Positions 1 through 8,781 of a DNA stretch of 58,355 bases are shown one piece after another. A model generated the notes under the pieces. The model did not search any database. It was not told where the DNA came from and worked only from the letters and a program-made list of their open reading frames with translations. Where the stretch lies: the NCBI GenBank assembly GCA_947259215.1, contig CAMYLJ010000035.1:1-58355 (forward strand), in the 5' to 3' direction. Origin of the DNA: an uncultured delta proteobacterium. Its GTDB lineage: Bacteria > Myxococcota_A > UBA9160 > JAFDET01. The stretch's first letter is position 1, and every line of letters starts with the position of its first letter. Both the position numbers and the translations under genes were made by a program.

Positions 1-2
1 CG

Positions 3-98
3 GCGCCCGACGCGGACCGCTTCCTCGGCAAGACCGTCCGTGCCCAGAAGCTGGTCGCCGACCTCGGCCTCGTCCCGGGCTGGCCCCCGGAGAGCTAG
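3..98 (+). CDS. C-terminal end of an unidentified protein (partial)
   Basis: Only the last 31 codons are in the window, ending at a TAG at 96-98. The visible tail is GC-rich coding-like sequence with the residues DADRFLGKTVRAQKL followed by LVPGWPPES. No family is recognisable from this fragment. It is convergent with the next gene, and the stop codons share one CTAG (95-98), which supports this being a real gene end rather than chance. Everything else about it lies outside the window. Confidence 0.45.
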   Translation, partial: APDADRFLGKTVRAQKLVADLGLVPGWPPES

Positions 99-895
99 CG
101 GTACGCTCCGCCGCCGGCCTGGGGGAAGCCGGTGATCCGGGTCCCCGCCGTGAGCCCGCCGTCCACCACCAGGGACGCTCCGGTCATGGCCGACGACTCG
201 TCGCTGGCCAGGAAGAGCACCACGTTGGCGATCTCCCGGGGCTCGAGGCAGCGGCCGAGCGCATGCATGTCCGCCATCTCCGCCGGCGTGCGCGGCGAGA
301 CCTGGTGGATCAAGGCCAGCAGCGGCGTGTCCACCGCGCCCGGGCAGATGGCGTTGCAGCGGATGCCCTGGCGCCCGTACTCGATGGCCACGGTGCGCGT
401 CAGGTTCAGCACACCGGCCTTGGCCGTCGCGTAGGGCGCGGAGAGCATCTCTCCGTAGAATCCCGCCACCGATGACGTGTTGATGATCGAGCCGCCGCCG
501 CGCTCCAGCATGGCGGGAATCCCCGCCTTGCAGCCGAAGAAGACCGCGTCGAGCATCACCGCCAGGCTCTGGCGCCAGACCTCGGGGTCGATGTCCGCGA
601 CGTAGCCGCCGCCGGTCGAGGCGGCGTTGTTGTGCAGTACGTCGAGCCCGCCGAACTCGGAGACCGTGGAGGCCACGGTCTCCTCCAGCTCCGCCAGCGA
701 GGTGACGTCGCAGTGTCGGTAGGCGACCCGCAGCCCTTCCCCCGCGAGGTCCTTGGCCAGGGTCTCGCCCTTGTCGTCCTGGATGTCCGCGGCCACCACC
801 GCGGCGCCTTCCTCGGCGAGCCGGCGCACCGTCGCCGCGCCGATGCCCGACGCGCCGCCAGTCACCAGCGCCACCTTGCCCTCGACCCGTCCCAT
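95..895 (-). CDS. Short-chain dehydrogenase/reductase (SDR)
   Basis: A classical SDR of 266 aa, an NAD(P)-dependent oxidoreductase of unknown substrate. It has the Rossmann glycine motif GGASGIGAA near residue 13, the HNNAAS segment (NNAG-type), a Ser in NTSSVAG and the YATAK catalytic Tyr/Lys pair. It ends with the usual DGG segment. The ATG at 893-895 is chosen because the SDR fold starts there and a strong GGAGGTG ribosome site precedes it; a longer frame exists upstream but lies inside the neighbouring gene. The start overlaps the stop of the upstream hydrolase-like gene (ATGA), so the three genes at 95-2468 form an operon. An acid at residues 60-63 (ADIQDD) suggests NAD preference (inference). 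Confidence 0.9.
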   Translation of the reverse strand: MGRVEGKVALVTGGASGIGAATVRRLAEEGAAVVAADIQDDKGETLAKDLAGEGLRVAYRHCDVTSLAELEETVASTVSEFGGLDVLHNNAASTGGGYVADIDPEVWRQSLAVMLDAVFFGCKAGIPAMLERGGGSIINTSSVAGFYGEMLSAPYATAKAGVLNLTRTVAIEYGRQGIRCNAICPGAVDTPLLALIHQVSPRTPAEMADMHALGRCLEPREIANVVLFLASDESSAMTGASLVVDGGLTAGTRITGFPQAGGGAYR

Positions 896-1545
896 CACGT
901 CACCTCCGCGTAGCGAACCAGCGCATCCGCCAGGGTTGATTGCTCCACACCGGGCTCTTCCACCACCGCGCGCAGCCACTGGGGCCGCTCGCTGGCGCAC
1001 ACCCGGATCGGGATCTCGAGCTCCGACAGCTGCACCGCCTGGCGCACGTACGCGGTGGCGTAGTCCGGAGGCCGCACGTCGGTGGAGAGCTCCACCAGTG
1101 CCAACGGATCGGGCGGCGCCACGGCAAAGGGGTCGGCGGTCAGGATCTGCGGCGTTCCCGGCAGCGCGCTCCCGCCCGCCAGCCCGGGGCCGTCACGCAG
1201 GATGGCGCCGCGCACATGCTGATGGCGGGCCCCCGCCAGCAGCAGCGCGATGTACGCGCCGAGACCGCGCCCGACGACGGTGGCCTCACCCAGGTGCGCC
1301 AGGGCGTGGTCCGCGTCCGAGAGCAGCAGCTCGCAGGTGTAGCCTCCGCCACGGGGCACGCTGGACGCGCCGTGTCCGGTGAAGTCGAGGGCGTGGACCG
1401 GGCCCGGCCACTTGCCGAGCTCCTCGGGCACGGCGGCCGGCGAGCGCTCTGCCAACGCGTGAAGCAGCAGCAGGGGACAGCCGTCACCGGGGCGCAGCTC
1501 GTGCAGCGCCAGGCGCACCTTGTAGTGGGAGAGCCAATGGATCAC
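895..1545 (-). CDS. Degenerate alpha/beta-hydrolase-like protein
   Basis: 216 aa with an alpha/beta-hydrolase pattern: LLLLHALAE (oxyanion strand), ALDFTGHGAS (beta4) and VVGRGLGAY at the nucleophile elbow. The elbow serine of G-x-S-x-G is replaced by glycine, and no catalytic histidine is evident near the C-terminus, so it is probably not a hydrolase. The GTG start at 1543-1545 overlaps the TGA of the intact hydrolase upstream (GTGA), and its own stop overlaps the SDR start. Such tight coupling suggests a partner or regulatory role for the intact hydrolase (inference). Confidence 0.75.
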   Translation of the reverse strand: MIHWLSHYKVRLALHELRPGDGCPLLLLHALAERSPAAVPEELGKWPGPVHALDFTGHGASSVPRGGGYTCELLLSDADHALAHLGEATVVGRGLGAYIALLLAGARHQHVRGAILRDGPGLAGGSALPGTPQILTADPFAVAPPDPLALVELSTDVRPPDYATAYVRQAVQLSELEIPIRVCASERPQWLRAVVEEPGVEQSTLADALVRYAEVT

Positions 1546-2468
1546 GCCAGGAAGTCCGCCACCAGCTCGGCCACGCCGTGCGGGTGCTCGATGTGAACGA
1601 AGTGGCCGGCGTCCTCGTACTCCACCAGCTCGGCCGCGACAGGCAGGTGCTTCTCGAGATCGCCCTTGCGGGTTCCCCAGCCCATCTCCTCCTGGACCGT
1701 GGCCAGGATCCCGAGCAGCGGAACCGGGAAGCCCGGCAGTCGTCCCAGATACCAGTCCGGGCGCCAGGGGCCGAAGCCGCCGAAGCGCATGATCGGGTCG
1801 AGCTTCCAGCGCCAGCCGTCCGGATCCTGGCGTGCGCCGATCTCCACCAGGTAGCGAAGCCACTCGAAGGAGAGCCGCGGGTTCATGCGCCCGCGGCGGC
1901 GCGCCAGGTCGTCGGGGTCTCCGGGCTTGCGCGAGAGCTCTCCGGACCGCAGCCGGCGGTCGAGCCAGGAGGCGATCTCTTCGTCGCGCATGCGGCTGCG
2001 CTCGTGGTCCGCCACGTCGGGCGCCCGGAAGCGTGACGGCATGCCGTCGATGTTCACGTAGCGCATCACCCGGTGGGGGCGCGCCTCGCAGAGCTGCATC
2101 AGCACGGCGCCGCCCTTCGAGTGGCCCACCATCGGGATGGGTGCCGACGTGACGGAGTTGAGGACCGCCAGCGCGTCGCGCAGGTCGGCGTGCCAGGAGT
2201 AGAGCGGCGCGTGGTCCGAGTCGCCGTGGCCGCGGTGGTCCCAGGACACCACCCGGTAGCCCGCGTCGGCCAGCAGCGGCGCGAAGACGTCGAAGGTGCC
2301 GGCGAAGTCGAAGCCGCCGTGGGCCAGCAGCAAGGGGGTGGCGGTGGCGTCGCCCCACTCGTAGACGGCGATCCCGATGCCGTCGGAGTCGACGCTTCGC
2401 CGCCGCTCGGGACGCCGGGCGCCCGGGTACGTGTACGAAACGGCCGGGGGGGAAGCAGTCACGGGCAC
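1542..2468 (-). CDS. Alpha/beta hydrolase
   Basis: 308 aa alpha/beta-hydrolase-fold enzyme with a complete set of motifs: LLLAHGGFDF (oxyanion), SWDHRGHGDSD, nucleophile elbow GHSKGG (Ser about residue 117) and C-terminal DAGHFVHIEHP with the catalytic His. The substrate is not predictable; the family includes lipases, esterases and C-C hydrolases. The frame begins with GTG at 2466-2468, with a second in-frame GTG two codons later. It is the first gene of the three-gene operon running to 95. Confidence 0.85.
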   Translation of the reverse strand: MPVTASPPAVSYTYPGARRPERRRSVDSDGIGIAVYEWGDATATPLLLAHGGFDFAGTFDVFAPLLADAGYRVVSWDHRGHGDSDHAPLYSWHADLRDALAVLNSVTSAPIPMVGHSKGGAVLMQLCEARPHRVMRYVNIDGMPSRFRAPDVADHERSRMRDEEIASWLDRRLRSGELSRKPGDPDDLARRRGRMNPRLSFEWLRYLVEIGARQDPDGWRWKLDPIMRFGGFGPWRPDWYLGRLPGFPVPLLGILATVQEEMGWGTRKGDLEKHLPVAAELVEYEDAGHFVHIEHPHGVAELVADFLA

Positions 2469-2521
2469 AGCATCCCGGACGCGCGCTGTGCCCGCAAGCG
2501 GGGGCGGCGGCTGGGGTCGGG

Positions 2522-3472
2522 CTAGCGACCCGGGGTCGGACGCTCGCCGCTGCCGTTCGTATCGCCGCGCACCACGCGCGTGGCGAGCGCCAGCATCGAC
2601 GCGATGTCCGACAGGTTGGCCGGCACCACCAGCGTGTTCGACTCCTTCGCCAGCTCGCCGAACTGGGACACGTACTGCTCGGCCACACGCAGCTGCATGG
2701 CTTCGTTTCCGCCGGGCTCGTTGAGTGACCTGGCCACCTGGCGCAGTCCCTCGGCGGTGGCAGTGGCCACGGCCAGGATCGCCTGGGCCTGGCCCTCGGC
2801 CTCGTTGATCTGCTGCTGGCGCGCGGCCTCGGACTCCTTGATGACCTTCTGCTTGTCGCCGTCGGCGCGGTTGATCTCGGAGTCGCGCGCGCCCTCGGAC
2901 TCGAGGATCACGGCGCGCTTCTCGCGCTCGGCGCGCATCTGCTTCTCCATGGCCTCGATCACGTCGTTCGGCGGGTTGATGTTCTTGATCTCGTAGCGCA
3001 GCACCTTCACGCCCCAGGGCTGGGTCGCCTGGTCGAGCTCGTTCACCACGTTGGAGTTGATCATGGCCCGCTCCTCGAAGGTGCGGTCCAGGTCGATCTT
3101 GCCGATCTCGCTGCGCAGGGTGGTCTGGGCCAGCTGAGAGATGGCGAAGGTGTAGTCCACGATCCCGTAGGAGGCGCGCTCCGGGTCGAGGACCTGGAGG
3201 TACAGCACTCCGTCCACCCCCACCTGCACGTTGTCCCTGGTGATGCAGACCTGCTCGGGGATGTCGAAGGCCATTTCCTTGAGCGTGTGCTTGTAGGCCA
3301 CCCGATCGACGAACGGGATCAGGATGTGGAAGCCGGCGCGCAGGGTCCGGCTGTACTTGCCGAGGTTCTCGATCACGAAGGCGCTCTGCTGGGGCACCAC
3401 GGTGGCGGTCTTGGCGACCACTACGATGCCGAGAACCACGAGGCCCAGGACTCCGAACGTGAAGACGTCCAT
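2522..3472 (-). CDS. SPFH/stomatin-family membrane protein (QmcA-like)
   Basis: 316 aa. One N-terminal membrane segment (VFTFGVLGLVVLGIVVVAKT) is followed by an SPFH/band-7 domain beginning near VVPQQSAFVIENLGKY and a charged coiled-coil region rich in RAEREKRAVILESEG-type repeats. Such proteins form large oligomeric rings on the inner membrane and associate with FtsH or with NfeD partners. The ATG at 3470-3472 is preceded by a GGAGGAGG ribosome site and follows the nfeD stop by two bases, so the two are translationally coupled. The ORF extends further upstream but that part is the shadow of nfeD. Confidence 0.92.
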   Translation of the reverse strand: MDVFTFGVLGLVVLGIVVVAKTATVVPQQSAFVIENLGKYSRTLRAGFHILIPFVDRVAYKHTLKEMAFDIPEQVCITRDNVQVGVDGVLYLQVLDPERASYGIVDYTFAISQLAQTTLRSEIGKIDLDRTFEERAMINSNVVNELDQATQPWGVKVLRYEIKNINPPNDVIEAMEKQMRAEREKRAVILESEGARDSEINRADGDKQKVIKESEAARQQQINEAEGQAQAILAVATATAEGLRQVARSLNEPGGNEAMQLRVAEQYVSQFGELAKESNTLVVPANLSDIASMLALATRVVRGDTNGSGERPTPGR

Positions 3473-3474
3473 GC

Positions 3475-3915
3475 TCAACCCTCCTCCAGGTCGCCGCGCA
3501 CGCGCAGGATCACGCCCTCGGTACGCTCGACCTTGACGCGGGCGCCGGCTTCGATGGCCGCGTCGCCGTCGTTGCGGGCGGTCCAGGGCGTGCCGCGCAG
3601 GGTCGCCCGCCCCTGTGCGCCGGGCTCGATGCGCTCGTCCGCCACGGCCCAGGCCCCTTCCACGCCTTCCGGCAGCTCCGTCTGTCGGCGCACGCGGGAG
3701 GAGACCCGCTGGCGGAAGAAGACGAGGGAGACCACGGCCAGGGCGGAGAAGAGCAGCCACTGGAGCCAGACGGGACCGCCCAGCCCCGCCATCCCAAGCA
3801 TGCCTACGAGCAGAGCCGAGACGCCGAGGAAGACCAGGTAGAACTCAGCGTCGACAAAGGCCATCTCGGCGGCGAGCAGCAGCCCGCCGGCTGTCATCCA
3901 GGCCCACCACGGCAT
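3475..3915 (-). CDS. NfeD-family membrane protein
   Basis: 146 aa with three hydrophobic segments in the first 75 residues (WWAWMTAGGLLLAAEMAF; YLVFLGVSALLVGMLGMAGL; WLQWLLFSALAVVSLVFF) and a C-terminal OB-like NfeD domain with GAWAVADERIEPGAQG and GARVKVERTEG. This is the short NfeD form without protease domain, the usual partner of a stomatin/SPFH protein, which is the next gene. The ATG at 3913-3915 has an AGGAG site six bases upstream; an upstream in-frame Met lacks one. Confidence 0.9.
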   Translation of the reverse strand: MPWWAWMTAGGLLLAAEMAFVDAEFYLVFLGVSALLVGMLGMAGLGGPVWLQWLLFSALAVVSLVFFRQRVSSRVRRQTELPEGVEGAWAVADERIEPGAQGRATLRGTPWTARNDGDAAIEAGARVKVERTEGVILRVRGDLEEG

Positions 3916-3959
3916 GGCAACTCCTATCGGTGATCCTACGCGTCGGCTGGAGGATCCGT

Positions 3960-6900
3960 TCAACGAATCGCGCCGAGGGGATCGTCCCCCACGGCGTCAC
4001 CCAGGCTGCGCAGCGCCTGCGCGAGCGCGGGATCGATCAGCGTGTCCGCCAGCTGCCGCGTGAGCTCCCGGGCCTCGCTGACGCGGCGCGCCGCCTGCTC
4101 GTCGTCGCCGCGGCGGCGGTCCAGCTCCGCCTGGAGCGCAAGGGCGCGCCAGAGCGCGGGCGGGTACTCGATGCGACGCGCCACGCGCACGGCGGCGTCC
4201 AGCGCTTCGTCTGCCTCGTCGCGGCGGTCGCTCGCCACCAGCGCGTGTCCCCGCGCGGCCAGCGCCCGGGCCTCGATCTTCGCGGCGCTGTGCTCGCGCG
4301 CGCCGACCAGCTCCGCTTCCAGGAGCGGCAGCGCCGCTTCCGGGTCGCCCTGAGCGATGAGCAGCCGCGCACACGCGTCGTGGCGGTGCAGGCGGTAGCG
4401 CCAGCGCATCCAGGGGTCGTCGTGGGTCTCCATCTCGGTGTCCAGGCGGTCGAGCTGCTCGTCCGCCTCAGCGAGGTCGCCCAGGACGATCAGGTTCCCG
4501 ACCAGGTTGACCGTGGCGTTGGCGTGGGGCTCCGGCGCGCTGGCGACCAGACCCAGCTCCAGCATCTCGTCGGCCACCTCGACCGAGGCGCGGTTCAGCT
4601 CCACGGCGCGCTCCGGGCAGCCGAGCTCGGCCATGCACCAGCACAGCGTGTTCAGCATCCGTGTCTTCCAGGCCCGGTCGCCGATGTTCCGCGACAGCTC
4701 GAGCCCCTCGCCGATCGCCTCCATCCCCCGCTGGTAGTCGCCCAGACAGATGCTCGACTTGCCCAGCAGCCACAGGCTCGCGATCAGCACCGGCCCGTTG
4801 CGCGTCCCCCGCGCCAGCTCGATGCCGCGCTCCTGCGTGTCGCGGGCGCGTCGGTAGTCGCCGGACCAGTCCGCGTGGTGACCCATCCAGAGCATCAACA
4901 GCGGGGTCAGGATCGGGTGGTCGGGGACCATCGCCGCGGCGCGCTCGAGCGCCGCGCCGAAGTGCGGGATGGCGCCGCGGTTGGTGGCCTGGGTGTACCC
5001 TTCCATGGCGATCGCGAGTGCCTGGCCCGCCTCGTCGTCTTCTGCGCGCGCGCGTTCCAGCGCCCGGGCCAGCAGCTCCTGTGCGCGATCGTAGTCGTGG
5101 CCCCAGTGGAACGCGTAGGCCGACTGGCACAGGCTGAAGGCCTCCTCGCGGGGGGTTTCGGCGAAGCCCGACGCCTGGAGGTAGGCCTCGCCGGCGGGCC
5201 GGAAGTCGCTGACGGCTTCGGTCACCTCGCCGAGCAGCCGCGCCAGGTCGCGACGCCGCGTGCGCGGCACGGCGTCGCCCAGTCGCTCCGCGATGGCCAG
5301 CGCTTCGCGGCAGTGCTCCGCGGCGGTGTGGTTGGCGTAGACTTCGGCCGCCTTGGTGGCCGCACGTGTGTGGTACTCCAGCGCCTTCTGCCACTGCTCC
5401 GCGCGGGCGAAGTGGTGGGCCAGGGCCTCGTAGTGCTCCTCCAGGCGATCGGCGTAGAGCTCCTCGATCGCGCTGCCGACGATGCCGTGGAGCGCCCGCC
5501 TCCGCTGCACCAGCACGCTGTCGTAGGCCACGTCGTGGGTCAGCGCGTGCTTGAACATGAAGGCCAGCTCGGGATGTGCGGCCTTCTCGTAGATCAGCTC
5601 GAGGGCGCGCAGGTCGTCCACCACGTCGCGCATCCGCTCGCCGGCCTCGCTGATGCGCTCGAGCAGCCGCATGGCGAACTCGCGCCCGATCACGGACGCC
5701 AGCTGGATCGCGCGCTTGGGCTCCGCGTCCAGCCGGTCGATGCGCGCCATCAGGATGTCCTGGATGCGATCCGGTACCGCGATGGCGGAGAGGTCGCGCG
5801 CCAGCGAGATCTTTCCGTCCTCTACCTTCAATACGCCCTCTTCCAGCAAGGACTGGGTGACCTCCTCGACGAAGAACGGGTTGCCCTCCGCCTTCTTCAC
5901 GATCAGGTCGCGCAGGGCGTCGGGCACCCCGGAGGCGCGGAGCAGGGCGCCCGCCATGGCGGCCGTCTGATCCGGCTGGAGGCCGCGCAGCGGAATCCGC
6001 AGCTGGAAGCTGCGGTCGCCGAACGGCGCCTTGTAGCCGGGCCGCCAGGTGAAGATCAGGAGGATGCGATGGGCGGGCACCGAGTCCGCCAGGAAGGTGA
6101 GAAACTCCTCCGAGGCCGGGTCGATCCAGTGCAGGTCCTCCACCAGGAAGACCAGCGGCGCCTCGCGCGCGGCGCGCAGCACGCGTTCGCGCAGCGCGCG
6201 CACCGTCTCGCTGCGGCGGGTCGCCGCGTCCATGGCGTCCACCTCCGCGTCGCCCGAGGGCAGCGACAGCAGGCGGCGGGCGAAGGGCAGGGTCCAGGCC
6301 AGCTCGTTGCCGCGAGAGGCCTCGATCGATTCGAGCTTGGCCAGGGCCGCGTCGTCGTCGTCCTGTTCGCCGATACCGAAGCGCCGCCGCCAGGCGTCGC
6401 GGATCGGCTCGAAGGAGCTGGTGCGCCCGAAGGGGCTGCAATGTCCCTCCATCCAGATGTGTGGCTCGTCCTGGAGGCTGTTGCGGAACTCGTAGAGCAG
6501 CCGGGACTTGCCCAGGCCCGCGTCTCCGATCACGAACGCGACGCGGCCCTCGCCGGCCTTGGCGTCTTCGAAGGCGTCGCGCAGGCTCGTCAGCTCGCGC
6601 TCTCGCCCGACGTACGGCGTGAGACCGGTCTTCGCCGCCACCTCGAGCCGCCCGCTGACGTCGCGCTCGGCCAGCACCTCCCAGGCGCGAACGGGTTGGG
6701 ACTTGCCCTTCAGCGCGAGGGCGCCGGCGTCGCGCACGTCGAAGAAGCCCGCCACCAGGTCGGCCGTGACGTCTGACATCAGGATCGTCCCCGGCTGCGC
6801 CGCCCCCTGAAGCCGCGCGGCCAGGTTCATGGTGTCCCCGACGGCCGTGTAGTCCATGCGCAGGTCGTCACCGATCCGGCCCACCACGACCGGGCCCGTG

Positions 6901-7469
6901 TGGATGCCGATGCGCATCTGGAACGGCATGCCGTGGCGCTGCATCACGTCGGCGTGCATGGACTCGAGGCCGTGCAGGATGCCGAGCGAGGCCAGCACCG
7001 CCCTGCGCGGTGCGTCCTCCAGCGCCAGCGGCGCGCCGAAGAGCGCCAGCACGCCGTCGCCCAGGAACTGGTTGACGGTGCCCTCGTAGAGGTGCACCTG
7101 CTCCAGAATGTGCGAGAAGCACAGGTCCATCAGCTGGTGCATCTCCTCCGGGTCGATGCGCTCGGCCATCGGCGTCGAATCCACCAGGTCCGCGAACAGC
7201 ACGCTCACGTGCTTGCGCTCGCCCTCGAGCGCGTCCTTGTTGTGCAGAATCTTCTCGGCCAGGTGGCGGGGGGTGTACTCGCGCGGGTCGCGGACCTCGG
7301 CCGTCTGCGCGGGCTCCGCCGCAACGGCGCTGCCGCAGCCGTCGCAGAAGCGCGCGCCCGGGCGCAGCGCGCGCTCGCAGGCGGGGCAGCGGAGCTCCAG
7401 GCGAGCCCCGCAGCCGTCGCAGAACTGCGCGTCGTCGCGGTTGCTGCGTCGACAGCTCGGGCAATCCAC
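3960..7469 (-). CDS. Class III adenylate/guanylate cyclase with zinc ribbons, AAA ATPase and TPR-like region
   Basis: 1169 aa. Two CxxC...CxxC zinc ribbons occupy residues 3-46. The cyclase homology domain (about 85-225) has FADLVD (Asp94), LGDG (Asp138) as metal ligands and GDTMNLAAR (Asn215, Arg219) as transition-state residues, so it looks catalytically intact. An AAA/STAND ATPase follows, with Walker A GDAGLGKS (315-322) and Walker B LVFLVEDLHW. The remaining half is helical, TPR-like. It should make cAMP or cGMP under control of the ATPase module. A Crp/Fnr regulator lies 3 kb away. The start is GTG at 7467-7469 without a Shine-Dalgarno; a TAGAAT hexamer ends seven bases upstream (leaderless candidate). 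It is transcribed divergently from the aldo/keto reductase. Confidence 0.9.
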   Translation of the reverse strand: MDCPSCRRSNRDDAQFCDGCGARLELRCPACERALRPGARFCDGCGSAVAAEPAQTAEVRDPREYTPRHLAEKILHNKDALEGERKHVSVLFADLVDSTPMAERIDPEEMHQLMDLCFSHILEQVHLYEGTVNQFLGDGVLALFGAPLALEDAPRRAVLASLGILHGLESMHADVMQRHGMPFQMRIGIHTGPVVVGRIGDDLRMDYTAVGDTMNLAARLQGAAQPGTILMSDVTADLVAGFFDVRDAGALALKGKSQPVRAWEVLAERDVSGRLEVAAKTGLTPYVGRERELTSLRDAFEDAKAGEGRVAFVIGDAGLGKSRLLYEFRNSLQDEPHIWMEGHCSPFGRTSSFEPIRDAWRRRFGIGEQDDDDAALAKLESIEASRGNELAWTLPFARRLLSLPSGDAEVDAMDAATRRSETVRALRERVLRAAREAPLVFLVEDLHWIDPASEEFLTFLADSVPAHRILLIFTWRPGYKAPFGDRSFQLRIPLRGLQPDQTAAMAGALLRASGVPDALRDLIVKKAEGNPFFVEEVTQSLLEEGVLKVEDGKISLARDLSAIAVPDRIQDILMARIDRLDAEPKRAIQLASVIGREFAMRLLERISEAGERMRDVVDDLRALELIYEKAAHPELAFMFKHALTHDVAYDSVLVQRRRALHGIVGSAIEELYADRLEEHYEALAHHFARAEQWQKALEYHTRAATKAAEVYANHTAAEHCREALAIAERLGDAVPRTRRRDLARLLGEVTEAVSDFRPAGEAYLQASGFAETPREEAFSLCQSAYAFHWGHDYDRAQELLARALERARAEDDEAGQALAIAMEGYTQATNRGAIPHFGAALERAAAMVPDHPILTPLLMLWMGHHADWSGDYRRARDTQERGIELARGTRNGPVLIASLWLLGKSSICLGDYQRGMEAIGEGLELSRNIGDRAWKTRMLNTLCWCMAELGCPERAVELNRASVEVADEMLELGLVASAPEPHANATVNLVGNLIVLGDLAEADEQLDRLDTEMETHDDPWMRWRYRLHRHDACARLLIAQGDPEAALPLLEAELVGAREHSAAKIEARALAARGHALVASDRRDEADEALDAAVRVARRIEYPPALWRALALQAELDRRRGDDEQAARRVSEARELTRQLADTLIDPALAQALRSLGDAVGDDPLGAIR

Positions 7470-7473
7470 GCGC

Positions 7474-7518
7474 CCATTCTACGCGCGCTTGGGATCGGAG
7501 GCGATCTGGGCCATTCTA
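7474..7518. promoter_or_regulatory. Divergent promoter region with an 8-bp direct repeat
   Basis: The 54 bases between the two GTG starts contain CCATTCTA twice (7474-7481 and 7511-7518). Read on the minus strand, each gives TAGAAT, a plausible -10 element; the one at 7476-7481 would put the transcription start at or next to the cyclase GTG. No clear -35 is visible. The second copy is just upstream of the reductase GTG at 7524. Confidence 0.3.
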
Positions 7519-7523
7519 GGCCT

Positions 7524-8732
7524 GTGGCGCTGCATCGACGCGACTTCCTGGCCCGCTCCGCCGCCGCGGGCCTGGGTCTCTCGCTCTGGCCCCTCGGCGC
7601 GGCCTCCGGCGCCCCGGAGTCCGGAGTCCGGCGCCGGGTGCGGCTCGGGCGCACCGGTCTCGAGGTCTCGGACATCGGGTTCGGCTCGAGCCGCCTGGCG
7701 GGCGACGAGTCTCTGGTCCGCCACGCTCTCGACCGGGGTGTCAGCCACTTCGACAGCGCCGCCGGCTATCAGGGCGGACAGTCGGAGGAGACCCTCGGCC
7801 GGGCGCTCCGCGGCGTGCGCGACCGGGTGGTGCTGACCAGCAAGGTCAAGGCCGGCGCGGGGGAGCGGAAGGAGTCGCTGATGGAGCGGCTCGAAGCCAG
7901 CCTGCGGCGCCTCCAGACCGACCGGGTGGACCTCTACTACAACCACGCGGTCAACGACCCCGACCGCATGGCGAACCCGGAGTGGGCCGAGTTCAGCCAG
8001 CGCGCGAAGGAGCAGGGCAAGATCCTCTGGCGCGGCATGTCGGGCCACGGCGGGCGCCTGGTGGAGTGCCTGGACTACGCGCTCGACCACGACCTGGTGG
8101 ACGTGGTGCTGGTGGCCTTCAACTTCGGCCAGGACCCGGCCTTCCACGAGCGCCTGACCCGGCGGCTCGACTTCGTCGCGACCCAGCCGGAGCTGCCCCG
8201 GGTGCTGGCCCGCGCCCGGGAAAAGGACGTCGGGATCGTCGCCATGAAGACCCTGCGCGGCGCGCGCCTGAACGACCTGCGCCCCTACGAGACCGGCGGT
8301 GCGACCTTTGCCCAGGCGGCCTTCCGCTGGGTGCTGTCGTACCCGAACGTGGACGGACTCGTGGTGACCATGAAGTCGCCGGAGATGGTGGACGAGTACC
8401 TGGGCGCGTCGGGCTGGACGCGCACCGCGTCGGGAGATGCACGTCTGCTGCTCGCCTACGAGGCCAGGAACGGCGCCCGCCAGTGCCGCTATGGCTGCTC
8501 CGCCTGCGTGGCCGCCTGTCCCCACGGCGTGCCGGTGCCCGAGGTGCTGCGCAGCCGCATGTACGACCGCGACTACGGCGACCGCGAGCTTGCGCGCGAG
8601 GACTACGCGCGGCTCGCTCCCGGCGCCGAGGCCTGTCTCGCCTGCGACGGCAGCCCCTGCGCGGGCGCCTGCCCCTTCGGCCTGCCCATCGACGATCTCA
8701 CCCGCGACGCCGCCCGGCGCCTCGGCGGCTGA
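7524..8732 (+). CDS. Tat-exported aldo/keto reductase with C-terminal 4Fe-4S domain
   Basis: 402 aa. Begins with a twin-arginine signal (RRDFLARSAAAGLGLSLWP), then an aldo/keto reductase barrel with FDSAAGY (Asp, Tyr), SKVKAG (Lys) and YNHAVND (His), the full catalytic tetrad. The last 90 residues hold two cysteine clusters, CRYGCSACVAACP and CLACDGSPCAGACP, typical of two 4Fe-4S centres. The enzyme is therefore probably an exported or folded-exported redox protein in which NAD(P)H-type barrel chemistry is coupled to Fe-S electron transfer. GTG at 7524 is the only start that retains the RR motif at the N-terminus. Confidence 0.87.
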   Translation: MALHRRDFLARSAAAGLGLSLWPLGAASGAPESGVRRRVRLGRTGLEVSDIGFGSSRLAGDESLVRHALDRGVSHFDSAAGYQGGQSEETLGRALRGVRDRVVLTSKVKAGAGERKESLMERLEASLRRLQTDRVDLYYNHAVNDPDRMANPEWAEFSQRAKEQGKILWRGMSGHGGRLVECLDYALDHDLVDVVLVAFNFGQDPAFHERLTRRLDFVATQPELPRVLARAREKDVGIVAMKTLRGARLNDLRPYETGGATFAQAAFRWVLSYPNVDGLVVTMKSPEMVDEYLGASGWTRTASGDARLLLAYEARNGARQCRYGCSACVAACPHGVPVPEVLRSRMYDRDYGDRELAREDYARLAPGAEACLACDGSPCAGACPFGLPIDDLTRDAARRLGG

Positions 8733-8739
8733 CGCCGCC
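8724..8739 (+). terminator. GC hairpin around the aldo/keto reductase stop codon
   Basis: GGCGGC (8724-8729) pairs with GCCGCC (8734-8739) around a four-base loop TGAC that contains the stop codon TGA. There is no T tract, so it could be a 3' stabiliser or a rho-assisted terminator. Confidence 0.4.
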
Positions 8740-8781
8740 CGGGCACATCCGCGTCTCCGCGCCGCGCGTACCATCCGAGGC

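Noticed and set aside
3615-6776. Very long plus-strand frame opposite the cyclase gene
   Set aside because: It is the Arg/Val/Leu-rich shadow of the cyclase coding strand; the cyclase has clear domains and the plus frame has none.
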